A stretch of DNA of 62,348 bases from Desulfuromonadales bacterium. GTDB lineage: Bacteria > Desulfobacterota > Desulfuromonadia > Desulfuromonadales > Geopsychrobacteraceae. The notes beneath the pieces were generated by a model that was not told the DNA's origin, did no database searches, and was given only the letters and a program-made list of their open reading frames with translations. Shown piece by piece: positions 1 to 13,142 of the stretch. The stretch lies in NCBI GenBank assembly GCA_019429255.1, contig JAHYIY010000014.1, positions 1-62,348 on the forward strand. Direction: 5' to 3'. Position numbers and translations under genes: made by a program. Position 1 is the stretch's first letter; each line of letters opens with the position of its first letter.

Positions 1-137
1 TGGTCATGCCTGGTGACAACATTGCCATGACGGTAGATCTGATCACCCCGATTGCCATGGACAAAGAGCTGCGCTTTGCGATCCGCGAAGGTGGCCGTAC
101 TGTCGGCGCCGGTGTTGTCAGCGAAGTGATTGAGTAA
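1..137 (+). CDS. tuf: Elongation factor Tu, 3' end only (first copy)
   Basis: This is the last 44 codons and stop of an EF-Tu gene cut by the window start. The reading frame begins at base 3 and encodes the C-terminal beta-barrel domain that contacts aminoacyl-tRNA. The 137 bases line up with 16290-16426 of the complete tuf in this window with one silent difference (base 128 G against 16417 A). Similarity ends within a few bases of the stop codon, so the copies are held identical only across the coding region. It is followed by a terminator-like hairpin and rpmG, the usual tuf-rpmG-tRNA-Trp-secE-nusG order. Confidence 0.95.
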   Translation, partial: VMPGDNIAMTVDLITPIAMDKELRFAIREGGRTVGAGVVSEVIE

Positions 138-163
138 CAACCAAGGAATCAAGCTGAACTGAT

Positions 164-191
164 CCCTCCCGATTGTCTCGGGAGGGGTTTT
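164..191 (+). terminator. Hairpin after first tuf
   Basis: A nine-base-pair stem, CCCTCCCGA (164-172) with TCGGGAGGG (178-186), has a five-base loop and is followed by GTTTT. It lies between the tuf stop and rpmG and could end or attenuate tuf transcription. The T tract is short, so termination may be partial and rpmG may still be read through. Confidence 0.55.
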
Positions 192-205
192 ACGAGGTAG
201 CTATT

Positions 206-355
206 ATGCGTGACATTGTCACTCTCGCCTGCACCGAGTGCAAGCGCCGGAACTATACAACAACAAAGAACAAGAAAAATACTCCGGATAAATTGGAGTT
301 CAACAAGTACTGTCGCTTCTGTAAGCGCCATACACCACACAAGGAAACCAAGTAG
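206..355 (+). CDS. rpmG: 50S ribosomal protein L33
   Basis: This 49-residue basic protein starts with [12 protein letters not shown] and carries two Cys-x2-Cys pairs (ACTEC near residue 9-12 and YCRFC near 36-40), the zinc-binding form of L33. The ATG at 206 is preferred over upstream in-frame starts because it follows a GAGGT ribosome site and gives the family length. An upstream start would run into the tuf terminator stem. It lies just ahead of tRNA-Trp and secE and is probably co-transcribed with them. Confidence 0.93.
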   Translation: MRDIVTLACTECKRRNYTTTKNKKNTPDKLEFNKYCRFCKRHTPHKETK

Positions 356-382
356 CATTTAATCGCTGCCTGGGTTCTCTGC

Positions 383-459
383 AGGCCAGTAGCTCTAACG
401 GCTAGAGCACCGGATTCCAAATCCGGGTGTTGGGGGTTCGAATCCCTCCTGGCCTGCCA
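383..459 (+). tRNA. tRNA-Trp (CCA anticodon)
   Basis: All four arms fold. The acceptor is AGGCCAG (383-389) with CTGGCCT (449-455), the D stem GCTC/GAGC, the anticodon stem CCGGA/TCCGG with loop TTCCAAA and anticodon CCA at 417-419, and the T arm GGGGG-TTCGAAT-CCCTC. CCA is encoded at 457-459. The position between rpmG and secE is conserved in many bacteria. Confidence 0.97.
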
Positions 460-501
460 CTTTTTATAGAGCAAGCTCCACACAGTGAGGCTGACGGACC
501 A

Positions 502-687
502 ATGACTGGAAAAATGAACGAATTTCTTGGCAATGTAAAAGCAGAACTGAAAAAAGTTACCTGGCCATCTAAAAAAGACACCTATGGGTCCACCATGGTA
601 GTTATAGTCGTTGTCGTGTTCTGTGCAGTTTATCTGGGGGTTGTCGATATGATTCTCTCGCGCTTGATCCAAGTGGTTCTGGGCTGA
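502..687 (+). CDS. secE: Preprotein translocase subunit SecE
   Basis: This 61-residue protein has an amphipathic start, the SecE signature AELKKVTWPSKKDT (residues about 14-27) and a single transmembrane helix rich in V and I. It clamps SecY in the inner-membrane translocon. The ATG at 502 lies about 11 bases after GAGG. A second in-frame ATG at 514 is possible. Longer upstream starts overlap tRNA-Trp and are rejected. It is followed 20 bases later by nusG, its usual partner. Confidence 0.92.
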   Translation: MTGKMNEFLGNVKAELKKVTWPSKKDTYGSTMVVIVVVVFCAVYLGVVDMILSRLIQVVLG

Positions 688-707
688 CGGGAGTAAAAGG
701 CTTTTTC

Positions 708-1241
708 ATGGCAATGAAATGGTACGGCGTACACACCTATTCGGGTTATGAAAACAAGGTGAAGCTCAGTCTCGAGGAGCGAATTCGTTCTACCGGGGTT
801 GAAGATTTTTTTGAAGAGATTCTGATCCCTTCTGAAACGGTTGTTGAGATGCGTAAAGGTGAGCGCAAAACCTCAACCCGCAAGTTTTTTCCTGGTTACA
901 TCCTGGTAAAAATGGTTTTGAACGATGAAACCTGGCATGTGGTTACCGGAACGGCCAAGGTCACTGGTTTTGTCGGTGGCGGCGTCAATCCGCCGGCGAT
1001 TCCTGAAGATGAAGTTGCCAAGATTACCAATCGTATGGTTGAGGGTGTCGAAAAGCCCAAGCCCAAGGTTGAGTTTGATGTGGGTGAAACCGTACGGGTT
1101 GTTGATGGCCCCTTCCTGAATTTCACCGGCATCGTTGAAGACGTCAGGCCCGAACGTGGGACCCTGAAGGTTATGGTCAGTATTTTTGGTCGGGTCACCC
1201 CGGTCGAGTTGGAATTCATTCAAGTCGAAAAAACCAGTTGA
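708..1241 (+). CDS. nusG: Transcription termination/antitermination protein NusG
   Basis: This 177-residue protein has the N-terminal NGN domain beginning MKWYGVHTYSGYE, with FPGYILVKM near residue 62, and a C-terminal KOW motif (GETVRVVDGPFLNFTG, about residues 125-140). NusG binds the RNA polymerase clamp and couples it to Rho or to ribosomal protein S10. Length and domain order are normal. It sits between secE and rplK. Confidence 0.97.
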   Translation: MAMKWYGVHTYSGYENKVKLSLEERIRSTGVEDFFEEILIPSETVVEMRKGERKTSTRKFFPGYILVKMVLNDETWHVVTGTAKVTGFVGGGVNPPAIPEDEVAKITNRMVEGVEKPKPKVEFDVGETVRVVDGPFLNFTGIVEDVRPERGTLKVMVSIFGRVTPVELEFIQVEKTS

Positions 1242-1283
1242 GTGCTGCTGGGGTAAAGGTTTTGGACGTTTAAGGAGTCGGTA

Positions 1284-1706
1284 ATGGCCAAGAAAGTTAT
1301 AGGACAGATAAAATTGCAGATCACCGCTGGCAAAGCAAACCCGTCCCCACCTGTGGGCCCGGCACTTGGTCAGCACGGTGTCAATATCATGGAGTTCTGT
1401 AAGGCGTATAACGCCAAGACCCAGGATCAGGAAGGATTGATTATTCCTGTTGTTATTACGGTTTTCGCAGATCGGTCTTTTTCGTTTATCACTAAGACCC
1501 CCCCTGCTGCCGTCCTGCTGTTGCGGGCAGCTAACCTGAAAAAAGGGTCCGGGGTTCCAAACAAGGACAAGGTTGGAAAAGTTACCAGCGATCAGGTGCT
1601 CGAAATCGCTCGTCTGAAGATGCCTGACCTCAATGCGTTTTCTGAAGATGCTGCGGTGCGGATTATCGAGGGTACGGCGCGCAGTATGGGAATTGAAATC
1701 GCCTGA
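1284..1706 (+). CDS. rplK: 50S ribosomal protein L11
   Basis: This 140-residue protein starts [18 protein letters not shown] and has the [18 protein letters not shown] segment of the L11 N-domain, the target region of thiostrepton-type factors. The C-domain binds 23S rRNA in the GTPase centre. An AAGGAG site precedes the ATG. It forms a unit with rplA, 26 bases downstream. Confidence 0.97.
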   Translation: MAKKVIGQIKLQITAGKANPSPPVGPALGQHGVNIMEFCKAYNAKTQDQEGLIIPVVITVFADRSFSFITKTPPAAVLLLRAANLKKGSGVPNKDKVGKVTSDQVLEIARLKMPDLNAFSEDAAVRIIEGTARSMGIEIA

Positions 1707-1732
1707 AATAGCGAGTAGTGGAGAGAAAAAAG

Positions 1733-2434
1733 ATGGCAACTGGCAAGAAGATTAAAAATTCAAAAGAGCTTGTAGATCGTGCCCGCACCTATGGTATTGA
1801 TGAAGCCCTGGAGTTGTTGAAAAAGGCGGCTTTCGCCAAATTCGACGAAACTGTTGAAATCAGCGTACGCCTTGGTGTTGATCCGCGTAAAGCCGATCAG
1901 ATGGTCCGTGGTGCTCACGTTTTGCCCAACGGTCTGGGTAAGAATGTCCGGGTGCTGGTGTTTGCCAAGGGCGAAAAAGCTCAGGAGGCTGAAACTGCCG
2001 GTGCCGATTTCGTGGGTGCCGATGACCTTGCCGAAAAAATCCAGGGTGGCTGGTTTGATTTTGATACCGCTATTGCTTCCCCGGACATGATGGGTGTCGT
2101 CGGCAAGATTGGTCGCCTGCTCGGCCCGCGTGGTTTGATGCCTAATCCGAAGGTTGGCACAGTCACCATGGATCTGGCGCGCGCCGTTCAGGAAGCAAAA
2201 TCGGGTAAGATCGAGTATCGAGTTGAAAAAGCCGGTATCGTGCACGCTCCGGTGGGCAAAATTTCTTTCGACGCCGAAAAGCTCAAAGAAAATATCCTAT
2301 CTCTGCTTGATGCCCTGGTCAAGGCGAAGCCTTCGACATCCAAGGGGATTTACCTGAAGAAGATGTCGTTGTCCAGCACCATGGGACCTGGTATCCATCT
2401 TGACATCCCAGCGCTACAGGCAATGATCAAATAA
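1733..2434 (+). CDS. rplA: 50S ribosomal protein L1
   Basis: This 233-residue L1 protein forms the L1 stalk of the ribosome and in many bacteria represses its own rplKA message. Recognisable segments are [20 protein letters not shown] and [20 protein letters not shown]. The ATG at 1733 follows GGAGAG. A GTG at 1718 in the same frame would add only a non-homologous MERKK. Confidence 0.96.
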   Translation: MATGKKIKNSKELVDRARTYGIDEALELLKKAAFAKFDETVEISVRLGVDPRKADQMVRGAHVLPNGLGKNVRVLVFAKGEKAQEAETAGADFVGADDLAEKIQGGWFDFDTAIASPDMMGVVGKIGRLLGPRGLMPNPKVGTVTMDLARAVQEAKSGKIEYRVEKAGIVHAPVGKISFDAEKLKENILSLLDALVKAKPSTSKGIYLKKMSLSSTMGPGIHLDIPALQAMIK

Positions 2435-2449
2435 CACAGACTCTAAGTC

Positions 2450-2585
2450 AAAGACAGCAGGCATGCGTTAGTGCATTTAATGGTTTTGCCACCTGCCGAG
2501 GCTGCAGGGTGCTGTGACAATAAGTCACCGCTCTCCCTCATGCTGACTTGGTCGGGACATCCAGATCCCACGATCTTAAAGAAAG
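2450..2585 (+). promoter_or_regulatory. L10-type leader of the rplJL message
   Basis: The 162 bases between rplA and rplJ contain no gene. They carry the GC-rich, hairpin-forming sequence expected of an L10(L12)4-binding autoregulatory leader. A clear small stem is GTGAC (2514-2518) with GTCAC (2524-2528), next to CTGCCGAGGCTGCAGG. A strong AAGGAGGAG site precedes rplJ. The call rests on position, length and general sequence character and was not checked with a covariance model. Confidence 0.65.
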
Positions 2586-2596
2586 GAGGAGAGTGA

Positions 2597-3115
2597 ATGA
2601 ACAGAACAGAAAAGGAACAAGTTGTTCAAGAACTGGCAAAACGCCTTGCTGAGACGGATGCGGCTTTTCTGGCCGATTATCGCGGCATCAACGTTGATCA
2701 GGCGACCAGACTGCGGCGTGAATTAACCCAGGCCGGGGTTGAATACCGGGTTGTGAAGAACAATCTGATTAAACTGGCGGCCAAGGGAACCTCTGCCGAA
2801 CCTCTGCAGAAATTCTGTGCCGGGCCAACGGCTATTGCCCTGGCGGGAGCTGATCCGGTCACCCCAGCAAAAATTCTGAGCAAGTTTGCCAAGGATGTTC
2901 AGGCCTTTGAATTAAAGGCAGGGGTGCTGGGCGGAAAGTTATTGTCCGTTGCCGACATTAATGCCCTTGCCGATCTGCCGAGCCGTGAAGAACTGCTGGC
3001 TAAGGCCCTTGCTTCGATGAATGCTCCGGTATCCAACTTTGTTGGTACGCTGGCTGCCATTCCGCGTTCGTTGGTCCAGGTTTTAAACGCCATTGGCCAA
3101 AGTAAAGCTGCTTGA
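2597..3115 (+). CDS. rplJ: 50S ribosomal protein L10
   Basis: This 172-residue protein has an N-terminal rRNA-binding domain (FLADYRGINVDQATRLRREL near residue 24, VKNNLIKLAA near 54). Its C-terminal helix carries the L7/L12 dimers (PVSNFVGTLAAIPRSLVQVLNAI). It forms the base of the ribosomal stalk and normally binds its own leader to repress translation. The ATG has an AAGGAGGAG site. rplL follows directly. Confidence 0.97.
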   Translation: MNRTEKEQVVQELAKRLAETDAAFLADYRGINVDQATRLRRELTQAGVEYRVVKNNLIKLAAKGTSAEPLQKFCAGPTAIALAGADPVTPAKILSKFAKDVQAFELKAGVLGGKLLSVADINALADLPSREELLAKALASMNAPVSNFVGTLAAIPRSLVQVLNAIGQSKAA

Positions 3116-3169
3116 TCTTGATCCCTAAACTTTTATAAACATCGCTACATATATCTTACGGAGGAAAAA

Positions 3170-3547
3170 ATGGCTGGAGTAACTAAAGAACAAGTTGTTG
3201 AATTTCTTGAGAACATGACTGTTCTTGAAATGTCTGAGTTCGTCAAGGAACTGGAAGAAAAATTTGGTGTTTCTGCTGCTGCACCAGTAGCCGTTGCTGC
3301 TGCTGCCGGTCCTGCTGCTGAGGTTGCTGAAGAAAAGGATGAGTTTGATGTTATTCTTACCAGTGCCGGTGAGAAGAAAATCAACGTCATCAAGGTTGTT
3401 CGTGCCCTGACCGGTCTCGGTTTGAAAGAAGCCAAGGATCTGGTTGATGGCGCTCCGAACCCGGTTAAGGAAGGCGTTTCCAAAGCTGAAGCGGAAGACG
3501 TCAAAAAACAGCTTGAAGAAGCTGGCGCCGGCGTGGAGCTGAAATAG
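3170..3547 (+). CDS. rplL: 50S ribosomal protein L7/L12
   Basis: This 125-residue acidic stalk protein has an N-terminal dimerisation helix, an Ala/Val-rich hinge (about residues 38-55) and a C-terminal domain with [25 protein letters not shown] that recruits translational GTPases. An ACGGAGG site precedes the ATG. An attenuator hairpin lies between it and rpoB. Confidence 0.98.
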   Translation: MAGVTKEQVVEFLENMTVLEMSEFVKELEEKFGVSAAAPVAVAAAAGPAAEVAEEKDEFDVILTSAGEKKINVIKVVRALTGLGLKEAKDLVDGAPNPVKEGVSKAEAEDVKKQLEEAGAGVELK

Positions 3548-3572
3548 CAATTGTAAGTGAATAGTCGAGCAT

Positions 3573-3601
3573 TAGCCAAGGTCGCGGTGCGGCCTTGGCT
3601 A
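3573..3601 (+). terminator. rplL-rpoB attenuator hairpin
   Basis: The perfect stem TAGCCAAGG (3573-3581) with CCTTGGCTA (3593-3601) is extended inward by G-C and G-U pairs and followed by TTCTCGTTGTTTGG. It lies in the 200-base gap between rplL and rpoB, where many bacteria place a partial terminator that lowers RNA polymerase expression relative to ribosomal proteins. The imperfect T run fits attenuation rather than full stop. Confidence 0.7.
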
Positions 3602-3748
3602 TTCTCGTTGTTTGGAAGACCTTGTTCCATAACAGGATTTGGTCGCCCCCGGGGTTGTTATCCCCCGCTGACAGGCCGAACCCGTGACACTATAGTAGTT
3701 GGTTAACTGTCTTTACCGGCCTTTTGATTTTGACCCCAAGGAGAAACC

Positions 3749-6700
3749 ATGGCCTATTCGTTTGCGAATAATCCGCTCCTCAGGAAGCACTTCGCAAAGG
3801 TTTCGAATATCATCGATATTCCGAACCTAATCGATATTCAAAAAACTTCCTATGCCCGTTTTTTACAAGCTGACATTCCTGCATCGTCGCGCAAGCAAAG
3901 TGGCCTCGAGTCAGTGTTTCGCTCGGTTTTCCCTATTCGTGATTTCAGCGATACCTGCTCTATGGAGTATGTATCCTATGATTTAGGTACGCCCAAGTAT
4001 GATGTCGATGAGTGTCATCAGCGCGGTATGACGTTCGCTGCACCGATGAAGGTCAAGGTGCGTCTGGTCACTCTTGACACCGATAAAGACTCAGGCACCC
4101 AGTCGATTCGTGACATCAAAGAGCAAGAAGTATATTTCGGTGAAATCCCGCTGATGACAGAGAATGGTACCTTCATCATCAATGGCACCGAGCGGGTTAT
4201 CGTCAGTCAGTTGCATCGCTCTCCCGGCGTCTTTTTCTCTCACGACAAGGGCAAAAGTCACTCCAGCGGCAAGGTCCTTTACAGCGCCCGCATCATTCCG
4301 TATCGCGGTTCCTGGCTGGATTTTGATTTTGATCACAAAGATCTGCTCTGGGTGCGTATTGACCGTCGCCGGAAATTGCCCGCGACTGTCCTGCTGAAGG
4401 CGTTGGGCTACACGACGGAAGAGTTGCTCAAGCATTATTACGATTTTGAAGAAATTTCCTGGAACAACTCGGTGTATGTCAAAAGGGTCAACTATGACCT
4501 GCTTGTTGGCCAGCGTGCCGCTTCGGATGTCCTTTCCAACAGTGGTGAGGTGCTGGTTAAAGCGAACCGCAAATTCACCCGGGCTGCAATTCGCAAACTC
4601 AAAGAAGAGGGGCTCGAGTTTGTGCCGGTAACCACCGAAGAATTGCTCGGTAAGATCGTTGCTACCGACATTGTCGACGAAGCAACCGGCGAGGTGCTGC
4701 TCGAATGCAACAGCGAGCTGACTGAAGACAAGCTCGCTGAATTCAAAGAGCGTGGCATCCAGGATTTCAATATTCTGTTTATTGACCACCTGTATGTCGG
4801 TTCCTATTTAAGTGACACCCTGCGCACGGACAAGATCGAGACCGCAGAAGATGCCATTATCGAAATTTTCCGACGCTTGCGGCCCGGCGATCCTCCCACG
4901 GTTAAAACGGCAACGGCGCTCTTTGAGAGCCTGTTCTTTAATCCCGATCGCTACGATATTTCGGCGGTGGGGCGCCTCAAGCTGAACCACAAACTCAGCC
5001 TGGACTCACCCCTTGAACAGTCGACCCTCACGAAGGACGACATTATCGCAGTGGTGCGCTATCTGATCGACCTGCGTAACGGCAAGGGATCGATTGATGA
5101 TATCGACCACCTTGGCAATCGACGTGTCAGGGCGGTAGGTGAGCTGCTGGAAAATCAATATCGGGTTGGCCTGGTGCGGATGGAACGCGCTATTAAAGAG
5201 CGCATGAGCCTGCAGGATGTCGACAGTCTGATGCCCCACGATCTGATCAACTCAAAGCCGGTTTCTGCCGTCGTCAAGGAGTTTTTCGGATCGTCGCAGC
5301 TTTCGCAGTTTATGGATCAGACCAACCCCCTCTCCGAAGTTACCCATAAGCGGCGCCTGTCAGCTTTGGGACCGGGAGGTCTGACCCGTGAACGGGCCGG
5401 CTTTGAGGTGCGTGACGTGCATCCGACGCACTATGGCCGCGTCTGTCCCATCGAAACCCCGGAAGGACCGAACATCGGTCTGATCGCATCACTTTCAACC
5501 TATGCGCGGATCAATGAATATGGCTTTGTTGAAACCCCATACCGGATTGTGAGCAATGCCCAGGTGACTGATGAAATAAAATATTTCTCAGCGCTGGAGG
5601 AAGAAGGACATTCGATCGCTCAGGCCAATGCCCCGATCGATGAAAATAATGTCTTTATCAACGACCTTGTCAATGTGCGCAGAAACGGCGAATTCATGTT
5701 GCTGACCCCTGAGGATATTACCCTCATGGATGTGTCGCCGAAACAGATTGTTTCGGTCGCCGCCGCGCTGATTCCATTTTTGGAAAATGATGATGCTAAC
5801 CGCGCCCTGATGGGCTCCAACATGCAGCGTCAGGCTGTACCATTGTTGCGCTCCGATGCGCCGCTGGTCGGCACCGGCATGGAGCGGATTGTCGCCCATG
5901 ATTCCGGCAGTTCCATCGTTGCTCGCCACGATGGGGTGGTTGAGCGGGTTGATGCCGGCCGTATCGTTGTCCAGGTTGACGACAAGGATATGGAAGAAAC
6001 CGGTACCTGGGTCGATATCTACAATCTTCTCAAATTCAGCCGTTCCAACCAGAACACCTGTATGAATCAGAAACCGATCGTCAAGGTTGGTGATCGAGTC
6101 AGGGCTGGTGATGTGATTGCTGATGGTCCATCAACCCAGTGGGGTGAGTTGGCGTTGGGGCAGAATGTCCTGGTCGCTTTTATGCCCTGGCATGGTTACA
6201 ACTTTGAGGATTCAATTCTGATTTCCGAAAAGCTGGTCCAGGATGACCGTTACACCTCGATCCATATTGAGGAGTACGAGTGTGTTGCGCGTGATACCAA
6301 GCTCGGCAAGGAGGAAATTACTGACGATATTCCCAATCTCGGTGAAGATGCCCTCATGGATCTTGACGAGTCGGGGATCATCCGCATCGGCGCTAGTGTT
6401 AAGGCCGGCGATATTCTTGTGGGTAAAATTACCCCCAAGGGGGAAACCCAGCTCTCGCCGGAGGAAAAGTTGCTGCGTGCCATCTTCGGTGAGAAGGCTG
6501 GTGACGTCCGCGATACCTCACTGCGGGTTCCACCCGGTGAAGAAGGCGTCGTCATCGGTGCGCGGGTATTCTCGCGCAAGGGATCTGACAAGGATGCCCG
6601 CACCGAGCAGATTGAGGCGCGCGAAATTGAGCAACTGCGCAACGATCTGAACGATGAGATCCGCATTCTGCGATCTTCCACACGCAAGAAGATTCGCTCA

Positions 6701-7852
6701 CTGCTGTCCGGTCAAACCGCCGCTGTAACCATCGAAGATAGCGACGGCAATGTCTTACTGCCCAAGCGGCGCAAAATTACTGACGAGGCCTTTGATAAGG
6801 TTCCTTTCTCACGTATCCAGGATATCTCTATTTCTGGAAACGATGAAATTGAAGCTAAAGTCAGCAATCTGCAGGTCCGTTTGGCCGAACGTGAGCAACT
6901 GGTCAACGCTGTTTTTGAGGACCGTATCGAAAAATGCAAGCGTGGTGATGATTTGCCCCCAGGTGTCATCAAGATGGTCAAGGTTTATATCGCCATCAAG
7001 CGCAAGCTCCAGGTCGGTGACAAGATGGCTGGTCGCCATGGTAATAAAGGTGTTCTTTCGCGGATTCTGCCGCAGGAAGATATGCCCTACATGGAAGACG
7101 GCACGCCGGTCGAGATTGTACTGAACCCCCTTGGGGTGCCGTCACGGATGAACGTTGGCCAGATCCTCGAGACTCATCTGGGTTTGGCGGCACGTGGCCT
7201 CGGTAATCAGATCAAAAAGGTGCTGGAAGAACAGTATAGCGAAGCCGCGCTTAAAAAGCAGATCAAGACCGCTTACGCTGATCCGGAACTCGACGAATTT
7301 ATCGATGGTCTGACGGAGGATGACCTGCTTATCCTCGCCCGGCGCCTGCAAGACGGTGTACCCATGGCGTCACCGGTTTTTGAGGGGGTTAACGAAGAAC
7401 AGATCAAGTCCGAGCTTGAGCGCTCCGGCTTTGCCAAGAGTGGTCAGATGACGCTGTTTGATGGTAAAACCGGTGATGCTTATAAGGAGAAAGTGACCGT
7501 TGGCATCATGTATATGCTCAAGCTCCACCACCTGGTTGATGACAAGATCCATGCGCGCTCCATCGGCCCCTATAGTCTGGTTACCCAGCAGCCGCTGGGC
7601 GGTAAGGCGCAGTTTGGCGGCCAGCGCCTTGGTGAAATGGAGGTCTGGGCGATGGAAGCATATGGAGCAGCTCATGCCTTGCAGGAGTTTTTGACGGTTA
7701 AATCGGATGATGTGGCCGGTCGAACCCGCATGTATGAAGCCATCGTCAAGGGGAAGCATACCCTTGAAGCCGGCTTGCCGGAGTCCTTCAACGTTCTGAT
7801 CAAAGAGCTTCAGGCTTTGTGTCTCGATGTTGATCTGCTCGAAGAAGAATAG
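3749..7852 (+). CDS. rpoB: DNA-directed RNA polymerase subunit beta
   Basis: This 1367-residue catalytic subunit is of proteobacterial size. Landmarks include the rifampicin pocket ([27 protein letters not shown], around residues 520-545), the [14 protein letters not shown] segment near residue 1090 and the C-terminal [18 protein letters not shown]. The rifampicin region carries the common sensitive residues (D, H, R and S in the usual positions). An AAGGAG site precedes the ATG at 3749. Confidence 0.98.
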   Translation: MAYSFANNPLLRKHFAKVSNIIDIPNLIDIQKTSYARFLQADIPASSRKQSGLESVFRSVFPIRDFSDTCSMEYVSYDLGTPKYDVDECHQRGMTFAAPMKVKVRLVTLDTDKDSGTQSIRDIKEQEVYFGEIPLMTENGTFIINGTERVIVSQLHRSPGVFFSHDKGKSHSSGKVLYSARIIPYRGSWLDFDFDHKDLLWVRIDRRRKLPATVLLKALGYTTEELLKHYYDFEEISWNNSVYVKRVNYDLLVGQRAASDVLSNSGEVLVKANRKFTRAAIRKLKEEGLEFVPVTTEELLGKIVATDIVDEATGEVLLECNSELTEDKLAEFKERGIQDFNILFIDHLYVGSYLSDTLRTDKIETAEDAIIEIFRRLRPGDPPTVKTATALFESLFFNPDRYDISAVGRLKLNHKLSLDSPLEQSTLTKDDIIAVVRYLIDLRNGKGSIDDIDHLGNRRVRAVGELLENQYRVGLVRMERAIKERMSLQDVDSLMPHDLINSKPVSAVVKEFFGSSQLSQFMDQTNPLSEVTHKRRLSALGPGGLTRERAGFEVRDVHPTHYGRVCPIETPEGPNIGLIASLSTYARINEYGFVETPYRIVSNAQVTDEIKYFSALEEEGHSIAQANAPIDENNVFINDLVNVRRNGEFMLLTPEDITLMDVSPKQIVSVAAALIPFLENDDANRALMGSNMQRQAVPLLRSDAPLVGTGMERIVAHDSGSSIVARHDGVVERVDAGRIVVQVDDKDMEETGTWVDIYNLLKFSRSNQNTCMNQKPIVKVGDRVRAGDVIADGPSTQWGELALGQNVLVAFMPWHGYNFEDSILISEKLVQDDRYTSIHIEEYECVARDTKLGKEEITDDIPNLGEDALMDLDESGIIRIGASVKAGDILVGKITPKGETQLSPEEKLLRAIFGEKAGDVRDTSLRVPPGEEGVVIGARVFSRKGSDKDARTEQIEAREIEQLRNDLNDEIRILRSSTRKKIRSLLSGQTAAVTIEDSDGNVLLPKRRKITDEAFDKVPFSRIQDISISGNDEIEAKVSNLQVRLAEREQLVNAVFEDRIEKCKRGDDLPPGVIKMVKVYIAIKRKLQVGDKMAGRHGNKGVLSRILPQEDMPYMEDGTPVEIVLNPLGVPSRMNVGQILETHLGLAARGLGNQIKKVLEEQYSEAALKKQIKTAYADPELDEFIDGLTEDDLLILARRLQDGVPMASPVFEGVNEEQIKSELERSGFAKSGQMTLFDGKTGDAYKEKVTVGIMYMLKLHHLVDDKIHARSIGPYSLVTQQPLGGKAQFGGQRLGEMEVWAMEAYGAAHALQEFLTVKSDDVAGRTRMYEAIVKGKHTLEAGLPESFNVLIKELQALCLDVDLLEEE

Positions 7853-7927
7853 TCAGGAGCGGTTTTCGACTCCTGACATTATAAATTTACAGCAACCCAA
7901 GCACTCGTCCAACAAGGAGGATGCGTT

Positions 7928-12085
<4,158 letters not shown>

Positions 12086-12148
12086 AGGCTCTGTGAGTTT
12101 TTGGGCGCTAAACGGTATGCAGAAAACGCACGCCGGGCATAAAAGGTC

Positions 12149-12175
12149 TTGACAAAGGCTGGGCCGATTGATAAT
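12149..12175 (+). promoter_or_regulatory. Candidate promoter of the str operon
   Basis: A perfect TTGACA (12149-12154) is followed 15 bases later by GATAAT (12170-12175) in the 164-base gap between rpoC and rpsL. The spacing is short of the ideal 17, so strength is uncertain. The location, 75 bases before rpsL, fits a separate promoter for rpsL-rpsG-fusA-tuf. Confidence 0.45.
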
Positions 12176-12249
12176 GTCTGCGAGTTTTCCTCGCGGAAAG
12201 CCCGGTACATAGGTGATTGAAATGATGATAAGAAACTGGGAGCAACAAG

Positions 12250-12621
12250 ATGCCAACAATTAACCAGCTGATTCGCAACGGACGCAAAAAGAGGGTGACC
12301 AAGTCAGGCTCTCCAGCGTTGAAATCCTGTCCTCAGCGGCGTGGAGTCTGTACGCGAGTTTATACCACAACCCCAAAGAAGCCAAACTCGGCATTGCGTA
12401 AGGTTGCGCGTGTACGTTTGACTAACGGTATGGTCGTTACCTCTTATATCCCCGGTGTTGGTCATAACCTGCAGGAACACTCCGTTGTGTTGATCAGGGG
12501 CGGCAGGGTAAAAGACTTGCCAGGTGTGCGTTATCATATTGTGCGTGGAACTCTTGACCTTGCCGGCGTAAAAGATCGTAAGCAGGGACGTTCCAAGTAC
12601 GGCGCCAAGCGCCCGAAGTAA
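12250..12621 (+). CDS. rpsL: 30S ribosomal protein S12
   Basis: This 123-residue decoding-centre protein begins [14 protein letters not shown]. The two loops where streptomycin-resistance changes occur, [13 protein letters not shown] and [14 protein letters not shown], show the wild-type lysines. A GGGAGC site precedes the ATG. It heads the rpsL-rpsG-fusA-tuf cluster. Confidence 0.98.
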   Translation: MPTINQLIRNGRKKRVTKSGSPALKSCPQRRGVCTRVYTTTPKKPNSALRKVARVRLTNGMVVTSYIPGVGHNLQEHSVVLIRGGRVKDLPGVRYHIVRGTLDLAGVKDRKQGRSKYGAKRPK

Positions 12622-12645
12622 ACAAAGTCTGAAGAAGAGGACCTT

Positions 12646-13116
12646 ATGCCAAGAAGAAGAGAAGTTCCCAAGCGCGTTATCCTGCCTGATCCCAAGTTCG
12701 GTGATCAGCTGGTTGCCAAGTTTGTCAATAACGTCATGGTCGACGGCAAAAAAAGCACTGCCGAGCAGATTGTCTATGGCGCCTTTGATATTGTCGCTGA
12801 ACGTAGTGGCAACAATCCTCTTGATGTGTTCCGGACGGCAATGGACAATGTTCGCCCCATGCTTGAGGTCAAGTCGCGCCGCGTTGGTGGCTCGACCTAT
12901 CAGGTTCCGGTAGAGGTGAGCCCGTCACGGCGCACCGCACTGGCGATGCGCTGGCTGGTTAACTATGCCAAGGGGCGCAGCGAAAAGACCATGTGTGAGC
13001 GTTTGGCAGGTGAGTTCCTTGATGCATCCAATAATCGTGGTACTGCGGTCAAGAAGCGTGAAGATACCCACCGGATGGCTGAGGCCAATAAGGCTTTTGC
13101 CCATTACCGCTGGTAG
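12646..13116 (+). CDS. rpsG: 30S ribosomal protein S7
   Basis: This 156-residue 16S rRNA-binding protein organises assembly of the 30S head. It begins [10 protein letters not shown] and contains [11 protein letters not shown] and [11 protein letters not shown] typical of S7. In other bacteria S7 represses the str operon. It lies 24 bases after rpsL and 26 before fusA. Confidence 0.98.
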   Translation: MPRRREVPKRVILPDPKFGDQLVAKFVNNVMVDGKKSTAEQIVYGAFDIVAERSGNNPLDVFRTAMDNVRPMLEVKSRRVGGSTYQVPVEVSPSRRTALAMRWLVNYAKGRSEKTMCERLAGEFLDASNNRGTAVKKREDTHRMAEANKAFAHYRW

Positions 13117-13142
13117 ACCCGGTTGTCATTAGGAGATAGATT

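Noticed and set aside
427-501. Upstream extension of the secE frame
   Set aside because: It overlaps tRNA-Trp and adds residues unlike SecE; ATG 502 is used.
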